Assembly: GCA_963664365.1 (NCBI GenBank)
Contig: OY761144.1
Location: 3,332,025 to 3,396,024, forward strand
Length of the DNA stretch: 64,000 bases
Source: VXRN01 sp963664365
GTDB lineage: Bacteria > Chloroflexota > Dehalococcoidia > Lucifugimonadales > UBA1123
Direction: 5' to 3'
The stretch's first letter is position 1, and each line of letters opens with the position of its first letter. The position numbers and the translations under genes are program-made. The notes under the pieces were generated by a model that made no database searches, was not told where the DNA came from, and saw only the letters and a list, made by a program, of their open reading frames with translations. Shown here piece by piece: positions 1 through 8,260 of this stretch.

Positions 1-2
1 TG

Positions 3-1046
3 GGATCCGTCATCGCCCTGGTATTTCTAATTGCGGCGCGCACGACGTCCGCCCTCGACCCGATCGTCGACTCCAGCGCCATGATAAAGCGGCTGTCAAC
101 TATGTCCCTCGAAGACTCCAGCATCAGAGGGCGAACCGTGTCCGTCGAAGCCGGATACCACGCCTTCCTGGAGAGACCCTTGCTCGGATGGGGGCCTGAG
201 AACTACATAGTCGCCTGGGGAAGGCATTACCGGTCGGAGTCGCCGCCGAACGAACTCTTCGACCAAGCGCACAGCAAGCCCATCGAAGAACTGGCGACCA
301 AGGGTGCCCTGGGGCTGATAACCTACCTGCTCATCTGGTGCGCGATGGCCCTCGCGATTCTACGCTCGTTCAGATCCGAGACCGGCTATCATCAGGTCTT
401 CATTGCCATATTCGGAGCGACGCTGTTCGCCTACTTCGTCCAGAACCTCTTCCTGTTCGACACTCCCACAACCGCGATGCTGTTCTGCGTGCTCGCCGCC
501 TTCACGGTTGCGGAGGAGCGGCGATTGAACGCGGCCGCCGACCGGCCAAGCCGTCGCAGCCGAATCGACCTGTCCGGCTTCGCCAACGCATTGCGTACGC
601 CGCTGGGAGGCGCCGCCCTCGCGGTCGTCATCGCGATTGCGGTCATAGCGTCGCTGTTCCTGTTCAGCTTCGATCCCTACTCTGCCGCCGAGGACATCGC
701 CCAGGCCAAGAACTCCGCTTCTTGGGATTCGAGCCTGGAGCTTTTGGACCGATCCATAGAGGTCTTCCCCGGCTTGGCCAACTACCCACGCAGGGAACTT
801 GTCGATACCGCCGCCCGGAGCGTCGGAGCGCTGTCGGAAGACGAGTTCCGAGTAGTTGCCGACAGAGTCGAGTTGGCGGCCGGCGAAATCCTGGAAGACG
901 AGCCTGAAAACTGGAGGCTCATGATCACCCTCGCCCGGTTCTACGAGGTGGCTTCCCAACTTGACCCGAGCTACATGCAAATCGCCGAAGAATACGTGAA
1001 AGACGCGGCGGAGAGAGCGCCAATGATAATAAAGCTGGACGAATGA
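3..1046 (+). CDS. O-antigen ligase/Wzy-like membrane protein, C-terminal part (5' end outside window)
   Basis: The frame is open to the left edge, so only the C-terminal part is seen. A stretch with RGRTVSVEAGYHAFLERPLL and GWGPENY near its start is the signature of the periplasmic loop of the O-antigen ligase/polymerase (Wzy_C) family, which joins or polymerises surface glycans at the membrane. At least three hydrophobic segments follow (near bases 320-480 and 600-660). After the last one comes a soluble tail of roughly 120 residues, helical and TPR-like in character, which is typical of the longer ligases in this family. No partner glycan genes are visible here. The family call is good; the exact substrate cannot be told. 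Confidence 0.75.
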   Translation, partial: GSVIALVFLIAARTTSALDPIVDSSAMIKRLSTMSLEDSSIRGRTVSVEAGYHAFLERPLLGWGPENYIVAWGRHYRSESPPNELFDQAHSKPIEELATKGALGLITYLLIWCAMALAILRSFRSETGYHQVFIAIFGATLFAYFVQNLFLFDTPTTAMLFCVLAAFTVAEERRLNAAADRPSRRSRIDLSGFANALRTPLGGAALAVVIAIAVIASLFLFSFDPYSAAEDIAQAKNSASWDSSLELLDRSIEVFPGLANYPRRELVDTAARSVGALSEDEFRVVADRVELAAGEILEDEPENWRLMITLARFYEVASQLDPSYMQIAEEYVKDAAERAPMIIKLDE

Positions 1047-1103
1047 GCCTCGGAGCGTTAGATGGACAACGAGCATAGCCGCATTCAGGGCCGGACCGAG
1101 CGA

Positions 1104-1178
1104 TGGTCGGGATGGGCGGGATCGAACCGCCGACCTCCTGTTCCCAAAACAGGCGCGCTGCCGCTGCGCCACACCCCG
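1104..1178 (-). tRNA. tRNA-Pro (anticodon TGG)
   Basis: Read on the minus strand this folds into a full cloverleaf of 75 nt including an encoded CCA. The acceptor stem is CGGGGTG with CATCCCG, the D-arm GCGC/GCGC, the anticodon stem CCTGT/ACAGG around loop TTTGGGA, and the T-arm GGCGG-TTCGATC-CCGCC. The anticodon is TGG, reading CCA proline codons. Confidence 0.95.
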
Positions 1179-1246
1179 ATCTCATGCTGCGCTCTAACAT
1201 TACCGCCTTTGTCCACTCCCGGTAAAGTCGAAAACCCTTTCAGAGC

Positions 1247-1417
1247 CTGTCCCATATCAGTAGGCGCCGCACACGCGAGCGCGAAAATCCCCTCTCCCTT
1301 GATGGGCTGACAGGGGTAGGTGAATGCAAAACAACCACGAATATCAGTAAACAGGCCCCCTCTCCCTTGAGGGAGAGGGTTGGGGTGAGGGTGACACCCG
1401 ACCACCAACTTGGACGG
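1247..1417. repeat. MITE-like element carrying the CCCTCTCCC palindrome (long variant)
   Basis: The element begins CTGTCCCATATCAGTAGGCG and ends in a degenerate copy of the inverted terminus (ACCAACTTGGAC). Inside lies the palindrome CCCTCTCCCTTGAGGGAGAGGG at about 1358-1379, preceded by an extra stretch of about 65 bp. That extra stretch recurs in inverted orientation at 58921-58995, so this is one member of a dispersed family. Confidence 0.6.
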
Positions 1418-1482
1418 TCTCCAACCCCATCTCGTTTGATGGTACAATCCGACTGCCGAATCAACATAGGAGAAACAGCCCC

Positions 1483-2289
1483 ATGGACCTCAACGACAAA
1501 GTGGCAATCGTCACCGGCTCCGGAAGAGGAATCGGCAGGGCAATCGCCGAAGAGATGGCGCGATACGGCGCAAGCGTCGTCGTGTCCGACCTCGACGGCG
1601 ACGCCGTCGCCCGGACAGCCGCCGAAATCCGCGCGGACTTTCCCCACGTCGCCGTCGACTCCTCCGCCCTCGACGTGACCGACGACGATTCCGTCGCCAA
1701 CATGACCGCCCAGGTAATAGATCGGTTCGGGCGCATAGACATACTCGTCAACAACGCCGGCATCATCGGCGCCCCCGGCTGGGAGAATCGCGAGCAACCC
1801 GCTGAAATCGACTGGGACCGGATATACGAGGTCAACGTGAAGGGCATAGCCAGAGTTTCAGACTGCGTGGCCGAGTCGATGAAGACCAAGCGATACGGCA
1901 AAATTGTCAACATCGCCTCAGTCGCCGGACGGCAGGGCAGTATGCGCAACCCGCCATACAACGCCTCGAAATCCGGCGTCATCAGCCTGACCCAGGCTTA
2001 CGCGCTGGGACTCGCCCCGTTCAACATAAACGTCAACGCAATCTGCCCCGGCCTGCTCTGGACTCCCATGTGGGAGAGGATCGCGACCCGCACCATAAAC
2101 CTCAACGACAGCATGGAAGGCATGACTCCGAGAGAGGCGTTCGAGCAGTTCGTGGCGCAGAGCATCCCCCTGGGCCGCGAGCAGACCCCGCGGGACATCG
2201 GACGGCTTGCCGTGTTCCTCGCCTCCGACCTTGCCATGAACATCACCGGACAGGCGATCAACGTCAACGGCGGCTCCGGCATGAACTGA
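1483..2289 (+). CDS. short-chain dehydrogenase/reductase (SDR)
   Basis: A classical SDR of 268 residues, the usual length for the family, catalysing NAD(P)-dependent oxidation or reduction of an alcohol/carbonyl pair. The nucleotide-binding TGSGRGIG is at residues 11-18. An acidic residue at the end of the second strand (D36) favours NAD(H). NNAG is at 90-93, and the catalytic Ser146, Tyr159 and Lys163 (YNASK) are intact. The ATG is preceded by AGGAGA at a good distance. The C-terminus keeps the usual GQAINVNGG. Substrate is unknown. A DCC-family gene follows after 24 bp and could be cotranscribed. Confidence 0.9.
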   Translation: MDLNDKVAIVTGSGRGIGRAIAEEMARYGASVVVSDLDGDAVARTAAEIRADFPHVAVDSSALDVTDDDSVANMTAQVIDRFGRIDILVNNAGIIGAPGWENREQPAEIDWDRIYEVNVKGIARVSDCVAESMKTKRYGKIVNIASVAGRQGSMRNPPYNASKSGVISLTQAYALGLAPFNINVNAICPGLLWTPMWERIATRTINLNDSMEGMTPREAFEQFVAQSIPLGREQTPRDIGRLAVFLASDLAMNITGQAINVNGGSGMN

Positions 2290-2313
2290 CCCGAACCCAA
2301 AGCGCTGGCGCCA

Positions 2314-2762
2314 ATGACATTTCACCCAATCACATTCATCTACGACGCCGACTGCGGTATGTGTACCTCAGCCGTGAGACTGCTCAGCCGCCTGGATTGG
2401 CGCAATCGAGTCTCTTGGGTCTCGGCCCAGAGCTTAGACGCGCCTCCACGCGGACTGTCGTGGGAAAACCTCGAACGTTCCGCCTACCTCAAGACCCCGG
2501 CCGGAGACCTCCACGAGGGGTTCTTCGCCGTCAGAGCGCTGCTTCTCAGACTGCCCCTGACCCTACCCGTCGGCGCGCTGATGATGCTGCCCGGTGTCAG
2601 ATTGGCCGGAGTCCCCGCCTATCGCTGGGTCGCCCGAAACCGGCATCGACTGTCGCGCGGGTGTCTCGGTACCGGCAGCAGGCCGCGGGCATCCTCCCCG
2701 GTCAGCCGGCGCGCGATGTGTGGGGCGGCGAGGCCGAGCAGCTCCCGAAATTCACCACCTAA
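2314..2762 (+). pseudogene. DCC-family (DUF393) thiol-disulfide oxidoreductase-like protein, probable frameshift near 2655-2675
   Basis: The N-terminus IYDADCGMCTSAVRLL matches the DUF393/DCC family (usual YDGDCPxC), small proteins with a redox-type CxxC whose cellular role is poorly known. The frame opened at 2314 stays open to 2862, but after about base 2660 it reads low-complexity sequence and runs into a dispersed repeat starting near 2777. A different frame from about 2665 gives VSRYRQQAAGILPGQ and ends at a TAA at 2760-2762, just before that repeat. This suggests one indel (real or sequencing) and a true end at 2762. Without a frameshift the CDS is 2314-2862. The family call is firm; the frameshift is inference. 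Confidence 0.55.
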
Positions 2763-2774
2763 TACCCGGATGCT

Positions 2775-2845
2775 CGGTAGGAGCGCGGGCGTCTCGCCCG
2801 CACCCGCCGACACCGCAATACCATCGCTAGGCGGTGGATCTGGGA
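2775..2845. repeat. dispersed GGGCG.../CCATCGCTAGGCGGTGGATCT repeat
   Basis: A GC-rich palindromic stretch (GCGGGCGTCTCGCCCGC) is followed by GCAATACCATCGCTAGGCGG. Related copies are at 8569-8660, 27300-27395 and, inverted, 56370-56460. Confidence 0.6.
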
Positions 2846-2858
2846 ACTCAGATGGCGG

Positions 2859-2887
2859 TTGACAACATTATCAGGCGGTCATATAAT
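2859..2887 (+). promoter_or_regulatory. consensus sigma-70 type promoter for the LRR-permease operon
   Basis: TTGACA at 2859-2864, a 17-bp spacer, and TATAAT at 2882-2887: a perfect match to the housekeeping consensus. It lies inside the longest open frame at 2834, which argues that the coding start is downstream, at 2993. Confidence 0.85.
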
Positions 2888-2992
2888 CTGAGCCGTGCCT
2901 GCGCGGCGCGTCCGTCTATGCAGGAACCGGATTCCCTTCGGGAAATCGGCTCAAGAGGCAGAGCTTGGTCTCGGAAATGTCGGAGTAACGCG

Positions 2993-3817
2993 GTGATTCG
3001 GTTACCTATTCTTGTAGCTATCGTCTCGCTGGCGGTGTTCCCTCTCCTTGCCTGTGGCGCTGGCGCTGCTCCCGCCGAAGAATCACAGCCGGCCGCCAAG
3101 ACCGAAGAGTCGGCAGCGACAACGGCAGACCCGGACGAAGCGGCGGCGGCGGGGGTGGCTCTCTTCCCAGACCCGTTCATTGAAGAAAGGGTACGGGAGG
3201 AATTGAATCAGCCTGAAGGACCTATCCTCATCTCAGATCTAAAACAAGTGACCGATTTTGGTTCGGCAGGGCGCCTCTATGTCGCCGACCTTACCGGATT
3301 AGAGCATCTTGTCAATATAACCGAATACGACGTCAGCCAGAACAAGGTAACCGACATCTCGCCGCTGGCTTCCCTCACCAATCTCACCAGACTCAACATC
3401 TCCCAGAACGACATAACCGACATCTCACCACTGGCTCCGCTCACCAATCTAACCTTTCTTTGGTGTCAGGATAACCTGGTAAGCGACATCTCAGCGCTTG
3501 CCTCGCTCACCAACCTAACCGAGATCAACATTCGGCAAAATGAGATAAGCGACATCTCAGCGCTGGCTTCGCTCACCAATCTAACCGTGCTCGACCTCAG
3601 GAATAACAATATCAGCGACCTCTCGCCATTGGCTTCGCTCTCTAAGCTCACCAATCTCTCACTCAGTAAGAACGACATAACCGACATCTCGCCACTACTG
3701 GATATTGGCCTCGGTGAGGGCGCCAAGATCACACTTTATGGCTTGCCTTTGGACACCAATTCGATAGAAGTGGTTATTCCCCAGCTCGAAGCGGCAGGGG
3801 TGAACGTCCTGTTCTAG
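2993..3817 (+). CDS. leucine-rich-repeat lipoprotein
   Basis: The GTG at 2993 is chosen because GGAG sits 7 nt upstream and a consensus promoter lies within the longer open frame. The product of 274 residues starts with a lipoprotein signal peptide (hydrophobic core, lipobox LLAC). An Ala/Glu-rich linker follows, then about six leucine-rich repeats of roughly 22 residues of the internalin type (DISPLASLTNLTRLNISQND). It should be anchored outside the membrane, and LRR surfaces usually bind proteins or peptides. It is the first gene of an operon with two peptide-type permeases starting 12 nt downstream, the slot normally held by a solute-binding protein. Ligand is unknown. Confidence 0.85.
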   Translation: MIRLPILVAIVSLAVFPLLACGAGAAPAEESQPAAKTEESAATTADPDEAAAAGVALFPDPFIEERVREELNQPEGPILISDLKQVTDFGSAGRLYVADLTGLEHLVNITEYDVSQNKVTDISPLASLTNLTRLNISQNDITDISPLAPLTNLTFLWCQDNLVSDISALASLTNLTEINIRQNEISDISALASLTNLTVLDLRNNNISDLSPLASLSKLTNLSLSKNDITDISPLLDIGLGEGAKITLYGLPLDTNSIEVVIPQLEAAGVNVLF

Positions 3818-3829
3818 AGGTAACATGAG

Positions 3830-4795
3830 ATGAGTACTTATATACTAAGACGGTTGCTTCTGGTCATACCTACGATTTTGATAGTCACCGCTCTGACCAC
3901 CGTCTCCACCCGCCTCATCCCGGGCGATGCGGTTGACATACTAATAGGTGAGATCGATGCCGGAGGGAATGAAGACCGGGAGGAGATGCGGGCCGCCATT
4001 GAGAAGCAACTGGGGTTGGATGTGCCCGTCTATGTCCAATATGCGCGGTGGTGGAAGAATATAATCCTCCACGGCGACATGGGCCAGTCGATATTTATGA
4101 GCACCGATATCAGAGACCAGATTATTCGAAGGCTTCCAATATCCATCGAACTTGGCATAATGGCCCTGATAATAGCATTGATAATCTCTTTTCCGGTCGC
4201 CATATATTCGGCAATACGGCAGGACTCTATCGGTGACTATGCGGCCCGAAGCGTCGCTATATTATTCATCAGCGTCCCCTCCTTCTGGGTGGGAATCATG
4301 GTAGTGGTCTTCCCCTCAATCTGGTGGGGTTGGTCACCCCCCATTGTTAACATTCCTCTTTGGGAAGACCCCTGGGGAAACTTAAAGATGTACATACTTC
4401 CAGCAGCCATCCTGGGTATGGCTATCAATGGAGTCAACATGAGGTTGACGCGGACCATGATGCTGGAGGTGATAAGGGAGGACTACATCCGGACCGCCTA
4501 TTCAAAGGGGCTGCGTGAGAGAGTAGTTGTGCTCAGGCATGCTCTCAAAAATGCGATGATCCCGGTGATCACCATAATAGGGGGGAGCGTGCCTATCGTC
4601 ATTGGGGGCTCGGTTATTATCGAGCAGATATTTAACTTGCCTGGAATGGGTCGTCTGGCGGTAGGGGCTGCTTTTAACCGGGATTACCCGGTAATTGTTG
4701 GGGTAACAGTTGTTTATACGTTTTTCACCCTATTCATCATTTTGATAACTGATCTGAGCTATGCCTTCCTGGACCCCAGGATCCGCTACAAATAG
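3830..4795 (+). CDS. peptide/nickel-type ABC transporter permease, DppB-like
   Basis: 321 residues, typical for DppB/OppB. It has an N-terminal membrane segment (RRLLLVIPTILIVTALT), a periplasmic region, and five further membrane segments. The cytoplasmic EAA loop (REDYIRTAYSKGL) contacts the ATPase subunit. AGAGG lies 9 nt before the ATG. The protein forms the channel for oligopeptides or related solutes together with the DppC-like gene that follows after 8 nt. Base composition is richer in A/T than the flanking dehydrogenase and ribosomal genes, like the rest of this cluster. No ATP-binding subunit is encoded nearby. Confidence 0.92.
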   Translation: MSTYILRRLLLVIPTILIVTALTTVSTRLIPGDAVDILIGEIDAGGNEDREEMRAAIEKQLGLDVPVYVQYARWWKNIILHGDMGQSIFMSTDIRDQIIRRLPISIELGIMALIIALIISFPVAIYSAIRQDSIGDYAARSVAILFISVPSFWVGIMVVVFPSIWWGWSPPIVNIPLWEDPWGNLKMYILPAAILGMAINGVNMRLTRTMMLEVIREDYIRTAYSKGLRERVVVLRHALKNAMIPVITIIGGSVPIVIGGSVIIEQIFNLPGMGRLAVGAAFNRDYPVIVGVTVVYTFFTLFIILITDLSYAFLDPRIRYK

Positions 4796-4803
4796 AGGGA
4801 AGA

Positions 4804-5715
4804 ATGGTCGATACTGACAGAGGGTTCAGCGTCCCTGAGGTAGCTCAGGCGAGAAGGCGTCGAAACCCACTGGCTGATTTCTTTATCAGGCTGGTCAAGA
4901 CGAAGCCACTGGGTACCGCCTCCGCGGTTATTGTCCTGGTGTTCTTCATTACTGGCGTATTCGCCGGGTTCCTGGCCCCCTTCGGATTCAACGAACAGTT
5001 CCGGGGGGACTTCCTAAAACCGCCATCACTCGATCACTGGCTAGGCACTGACCAGTTGGGGCGAGACCTCCTCAGCCGCATGATCTACGGGGCTCGTATT
5101 TCTATGCTCGTAGGTGTGGTTAGCAGTTTGATTTCTCTTGTTGTCTCCTGTTCCATAGGCCTTCCGTCGGGGTACTTTGGCGGCAAATTCGACCTGATCG
5201 TGCAAAGGTTCATTGACGCTTGGATTGTCTTTCCGGACCTGATCATTCTCTTACTGTTGGTGGCTATAGTCGGTCCAAGTCTCTGGACGTTGATATTCAT
5301 TCTGGGAATATCAGCTGGCCTCGGGGGGTCGAGGTCGGTAAGAGGCGCCGTTATCGGCATCAGACAGGATGCGTACATAGAATCCGTACAGGCTATTGGC
5401 GCCCCGACGATGAGAATAATCTTGCGGCACGTGCTGCCTAACGTCGCCGCTTACCTGCTTGTCCTGGTCACTACGCGTATGCCGGGGTTGATGTTGGGGG
5501 AGGCCGGTCTGAGCTTTCTCGGGCTTGGTGTCCCTCCCCCAGAGCCTAGCTGGGGGGGTATGCTCGGTGGAGCCGGCGTCACCTACATGTATAGGGCTCC
5601 TCTGCTGGCGATATGGCCTGGTCTTGCCCTGAGTATCGTCGTATATAGCACGAATATGTTCGGGGACGCATTGAGAGACCTGTTAGACCCTAGGCTCCGC
5701 GGCGCGGGCAGCTGA
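4804..5715 (+). CDS. peptide/nickel-type ABC transporter permease, DppC-like
   Basis: 303 residues with the DppC/OppC layout: a cytoplasmic N-terminus, a first membrane segment around residues 35-58, the conserved LGTDQLGRDLLSRMIYGARI, and an EAA loop near IRQDAYIESVQAIGA. The C-terminus DALRDLLDPRLRG is conserved in the family. It is the second channel subunit, cotranscribed with the DppB-like gene, and AGAGGGA lies just before the ATG. The binding lipoprotein at 6040 is probably its partner but has its own promoter element. Confidence 0.92.
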   Translation: MVDTDRGFSVPEVAQARRRRNPLADFFIRLVKTKPLGTASAVIVLVFFITGVFAGFLAPFGFNEQFRGDFLKPPSLDHWLGTDQLGRDLLSRMIYGARISMLVGVVSSLISLVVSCSIGLPSGYFGGKFDLIVQRFIDAWIVFPDLIILLLLVAIVGPSLWTLIFILGISAGLGGSRSVRGAVIGIRQDAYIESVQAIGAPTMRIILRHVLPNVAAYLLVLVTTRMPGLMLGEAGLSFLGLGVPPPEPSWGGMLGGAGVTYMYRAPLLAIWPGLALSIVVYSTNMFGDALRDLLDPRLRGAGS

Positions 5716-5883
5716 AGCGGCGCATCCGGCTGATCACCAAAATCCCAGTTCAGGCACCCCCGCTAAAATCTACCCACTACCCACTATCCACTCACGCATA
5801 AAATCCTGTCCATCCCATAATCCCCAAGATCCTGCTTCAGACATCCCCTTACGCCTCACCCATTATCCATGACTATTTCCCCC
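5716..5883. other. intergenic stretch of short repeats
   Basis: No gene is seen. It holds CTACCCACTACCCACTATCC-type units and AAAATCCTG/AGATCCTGCTTCAGACA words. Both recur at 28530-28575, 29665-29765, 46610-46690 and 47090-47220. Confidence 0.5.
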
Positions 5884-5970
5884 TCGATTTCTCAACGCTT
5901 GACGGGGGGGGAGAAAATGGTATAACACCCACATCCCGTCACGGGGGCCGGTTTCGCGCCGTCGCGGACC
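5884..5970 (+). promoter_or_regulatory. promoter-bearing leader repeat (copy 1, upstream of binding protein 1)
   Basis: TTGACG at 5899-5904, a 16-bp spacer and TATAAC at 5921-5926, followed by a conserved stretch (ACATCCCGTCACGGG, then a small hairpin CGGTTTCGCG/CGCGGACCG). Related copies are at 8473-8565, 15975-16062, 20870-20955 and, inverted, 45621-45699. Confidence 0.7.
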
Positions 5971-5973
5971 GTC

Positions 5974-6014
5974 AAAATTCCCTCTCCCTGAGGGAGAGGG
6001 CTGGGGTGAGGATG
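5974..6014. repeat. CCCTCTCCCTGAGGGAGAGGG palindromic core
   Basis: A short copy of the dispersed core, followed by CTGGGGTGAGGATGA. It lies in the 5' leader of the binding-protein gene at 6040. Confidence 0.7.
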
Positions 6015-6039
6015 ACTCGCCCAACAAGGAGGCATCGTC

Positions 6040-8190
6040 ATGCTTACATCTAATTCACTGCGTTGGCTGGTCGTAGTTACAGGAGCCGCAATGCTGTTGG
6101 CGGTCGTCGCGGCCTGCGCCGGAGAGACCGTCGAGGTCCCCGGCGAGACCGTAGTAGTCGAGAAAGAGGTCATCAAGACCGTCGAGGTCCCCGGCGAGAC
6201 CGTCGTCAAAGAGGTAGTCAAAGAGGTACAGGTGCCCGGCGAGACCGTGGTGGTCGAAAAAGTGGTAACGGAGACCGTCGAGGTCCCCGGCGAGACCGTC
6301 GTGGTAGAGAAAGAGGTCGTCAAGACCGTCGAGGTCCCCGGTGAGACCGTCACCGTAGAGGTGATCAAAGAGGTAGAGGTCCCCGGCGAGACCGTCGTGG
6401 TCGAAAAGGTGGTAACCGAGACCGTTGAGGTTCCGGGCGAGACGGTGGTGGTGGAGAAAGAGGTCGTGAAGGTTGTGGAGGTTGTCAAAGAGGTGGAGGT
6501 TGTCAAAGAGGTGGAGGTGCTCGTTCCCGCAAAGATAGGGGATGCGGCTATGGAGGTCAAAGCAACGGGCAAGCCAATCTTCGGCGGGACGTTGAGGTTA
6601 GCTCACCAATGGGACTCGGGTGGAAAGTGGGACATGTGCGAGTTCAGAGAGCAGGGGTTGCTAGGCCATTCTGTTGAACATTTCTTGGTGGGAGACTTCC
6701 GTTTAGGTCCCTCTGGCGAAGGGCTAACCACATTCTCCCCGGTGAGGAGTCTCGGCACCGATCTAATCGCAAAGGGATCCCTGGCCGATTCGTGGGACCG
6801 ACCTGATGCGTTGACCTATCGCTTTCATCTGCGGCCCGGTATCAAGTGGATGAACAAGTTCCCTACATTCGGTAGGCCGGTAGAGGCCCAGGAGATAGCG
6901 GACGAGCACGAACGCATCAGGGAGTGCCGCCACCCCAGGCACGACTTCCTGGATTCGGTAACTGCTGAAGACACAGATGACGACGGGACCCTTGATTCAG
7001 TTGTTTTCAATGCCAATCAACCCATCTCCTTCTGGGGGTATGAGTTTGCCTGGGGACCGTACTTCCTCGCCGCCCCCCCTGAGACAATAGAAGCGGGTAC
7101 GGATAACTGGGAAAATCAGTCCGGCACAGGACCCTGGATTCCGACTGGTTATACCCAATCAAGTACCATCACATTCGAGAAAAACCCGGATTGGTGGCAG
7201 ACCTATACACACGATGGCGTGGAGTACAATATACCCTTCATCGATAATCTTCACTACACCATCATCCTGGAACAAGCGGTCCGACGGGCGGCGTTTCGAA
7301 CGGCTAAGATCGACAAATTGGACAGAGTGGGAGTGGTCGATAGGGCAGAGGTAGAAGCGACATTCCCAGACCTCAATTATAGGACTCTGGCTGCCTCCGA
7401 ATCCTTTAACTACTTCATGCCAATGAACAAGCCGCCGTTTGACGACCTACGCGTTCGAATAGCGATGAATAATGCTGTCGACCGTGACGTTTATACAAAT
7501 ACGCTGCTCGGAGGCGAATCCATACTGCTTGCCCACCCACTGACCCCTGAGTGGCCCCTCCATTACGAACCGCTAGAGGACATGGCACAAATGGTACAGG
7601 ATTACTTCAAGTACGATCCGGAAAGGGCAGAAGCGCTTCTGGATGAAGCTGGGTTGCAGAGAGGCGCAGACGGGGTGCGCCTCGAGGTAGACATGATGAT
7701 CGCCAATAATAATCAGCTGGAAATAGACTTAGCGCAGATCTCGTTGGGCTTCTGGGATGATATCGGTGTCAAAGTTACCCTGGACCTTGTGGAACCCGCT
7801 GTTGTCAGGACCAGGTTGTTCGAAAAACAGTTCGACCTGTACGCTGGTGGGGTTGGAGGGAGGCCCAATGCGTTGAACGACTTCAGGTTAGGACACCAAT
7901 ACAACAGGTCGAACCTGGCCGACCCTGAATTCCTTCAAAAGTGGGACGATGTCCTGGCCGCAACTGACTCAGGGGAGCAAGTGCGTCTGATCAGGGAAGC
8001 AGCGAGAATATGGTTGGAATTGGCTCCAGCCGTCCAGGTGCCAGGCTTCTATGTGGCCGACTATTGGCAGCCGTGGCTGCTGAACCACAATGGAGAACGC
8101 TACCTGAAGTTTGGGGACAACTCTACTCACTGGGCATACGCCTGGATCGACCGAGATGCAAGGGCGGAGAGGACAGGCTTCAGGGACTAG
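6040..8190 (+). CDS. peptide-type ABC transporter substrate-binding lipoprotein (SBP_bac_5) with VEVPGETV stalk, copy 1
   Basis: 716 residues. A lipoprotein signal with lipobox VAAC is followed by a stalk of about 150 residues. The stalk is built from seven units of alternating 17 and 15 residues (VEVPGETVVVEKEVVKT / VEVPGETVVKEVVKE). The remainder is a family 5 extracellular solute-binding domain of the DppA/OppA type, which captures peptides or similar solutes and delivers them to the DppBC-like channel. AAGGAGG precedes the ATG. The binding domain is clearly divergent from the three paralogs at 16-23 kb, while the stalk is nearly the same, suggesting the stalk is shared by exchange or duplication. 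It ends before a strong hairpin. Confidence 0.9.
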   Translation: MLTSNSLRWLVVVTGAAMLLAVVAACAGETVEVPGETVVVEKEVIKTVEVPGETVVKEVVKEVQVPGETVVVEKVVTETVEVPGETVVVEKEVVKTVEVPGETVTVEVIKEVEVPGETVVVEKVVTETVEVPGETVVVEKEVVKVVEVVKEVEVVKEVEVLVPAKIGDAAMEVKATGKPIFGGTLRLAHQWDSGGKWDMCEFREQGLLGHSVEHFLVGDFRLGPSGEGLTTFSPVRSLGTDLIAKGSLADSWDRPDALTYRFHLRPGIKWMNKFPTFGRPVEAQEIADEHERIRECRHPRHDFLDSVTAEDTDDDGTLDSVVFNANQPISFWGYEFAWGPYFLAAPPETIEAGTDNWENQSGTGPWIPTGYTQSSTITFEKNPDWWQTYTHDGVEYNIPFIDNLHYTIILEQAVRRAAFRTAKIDKLDRVGVVDRAEVEATFPDLNYRTLAASESFNYFMPMNKPPFDDLRVRIAMNNAVDRDVYTNTLLGGESILLAHPLTPEWPLHYEPLEDMAQMVQDYFKYDPERAEALLDEAGLQRGADGVRLEVDMMIANNNQLEIDLAQISLGFWDDIGVKVTLDLVEPAVVRTRLFEKQFDLYAGGVGGRPNALNDFRLGHQYNRSNLADPEFLQKWDDVLAATDSGEQVRLIREAARIWLELAPAVQVPGFYVADYWQPWLLNHNGERYLKFGDNSTHWAYAWIDRDARAERTGFRD

Positions 8191-8224
8191 TTTCCCTGGC
8201 TGACAGCACACGATAAGTGAGACG

Positions 8225-8260
8225 GGGTGTGGCCCGCCTGAGGCGGACCACACCCCCTTT
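8225..8260 (+). terminator. probable intrinsic terminator after binding protein 1
   Basis: A long GC-rich hairpin, GGGTGTGGCCCGCC paired with GGCGGACCACACCC, is followed by CCTTT, 35 bp after the stop codon. Confidence 0.75.

Noticed and set aside
360..1172. Minus-strand frame covering tRNA-Pro and part of the O-antigen ligase-like gene
   Set aside because: It includes the tRNA and is antisense to a recognisable membrane protein; its composition is that of a shadow.
1358..1379. CCCTCTCCCTTGAGGGAGAGGG as an intrinsic terminator
   Set aside because: It recurs in many contexts including inside a coding region (29049) and between operon genes (24487), with no U-run; it is better explained as a dispersed repeat.
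2834..2992. Upstream coding extension of the LRR lipoprotein
   Set aside because: A perfect promoter lies inside it and the signal peptide only begins at 2993, where a good ribosome site is present.
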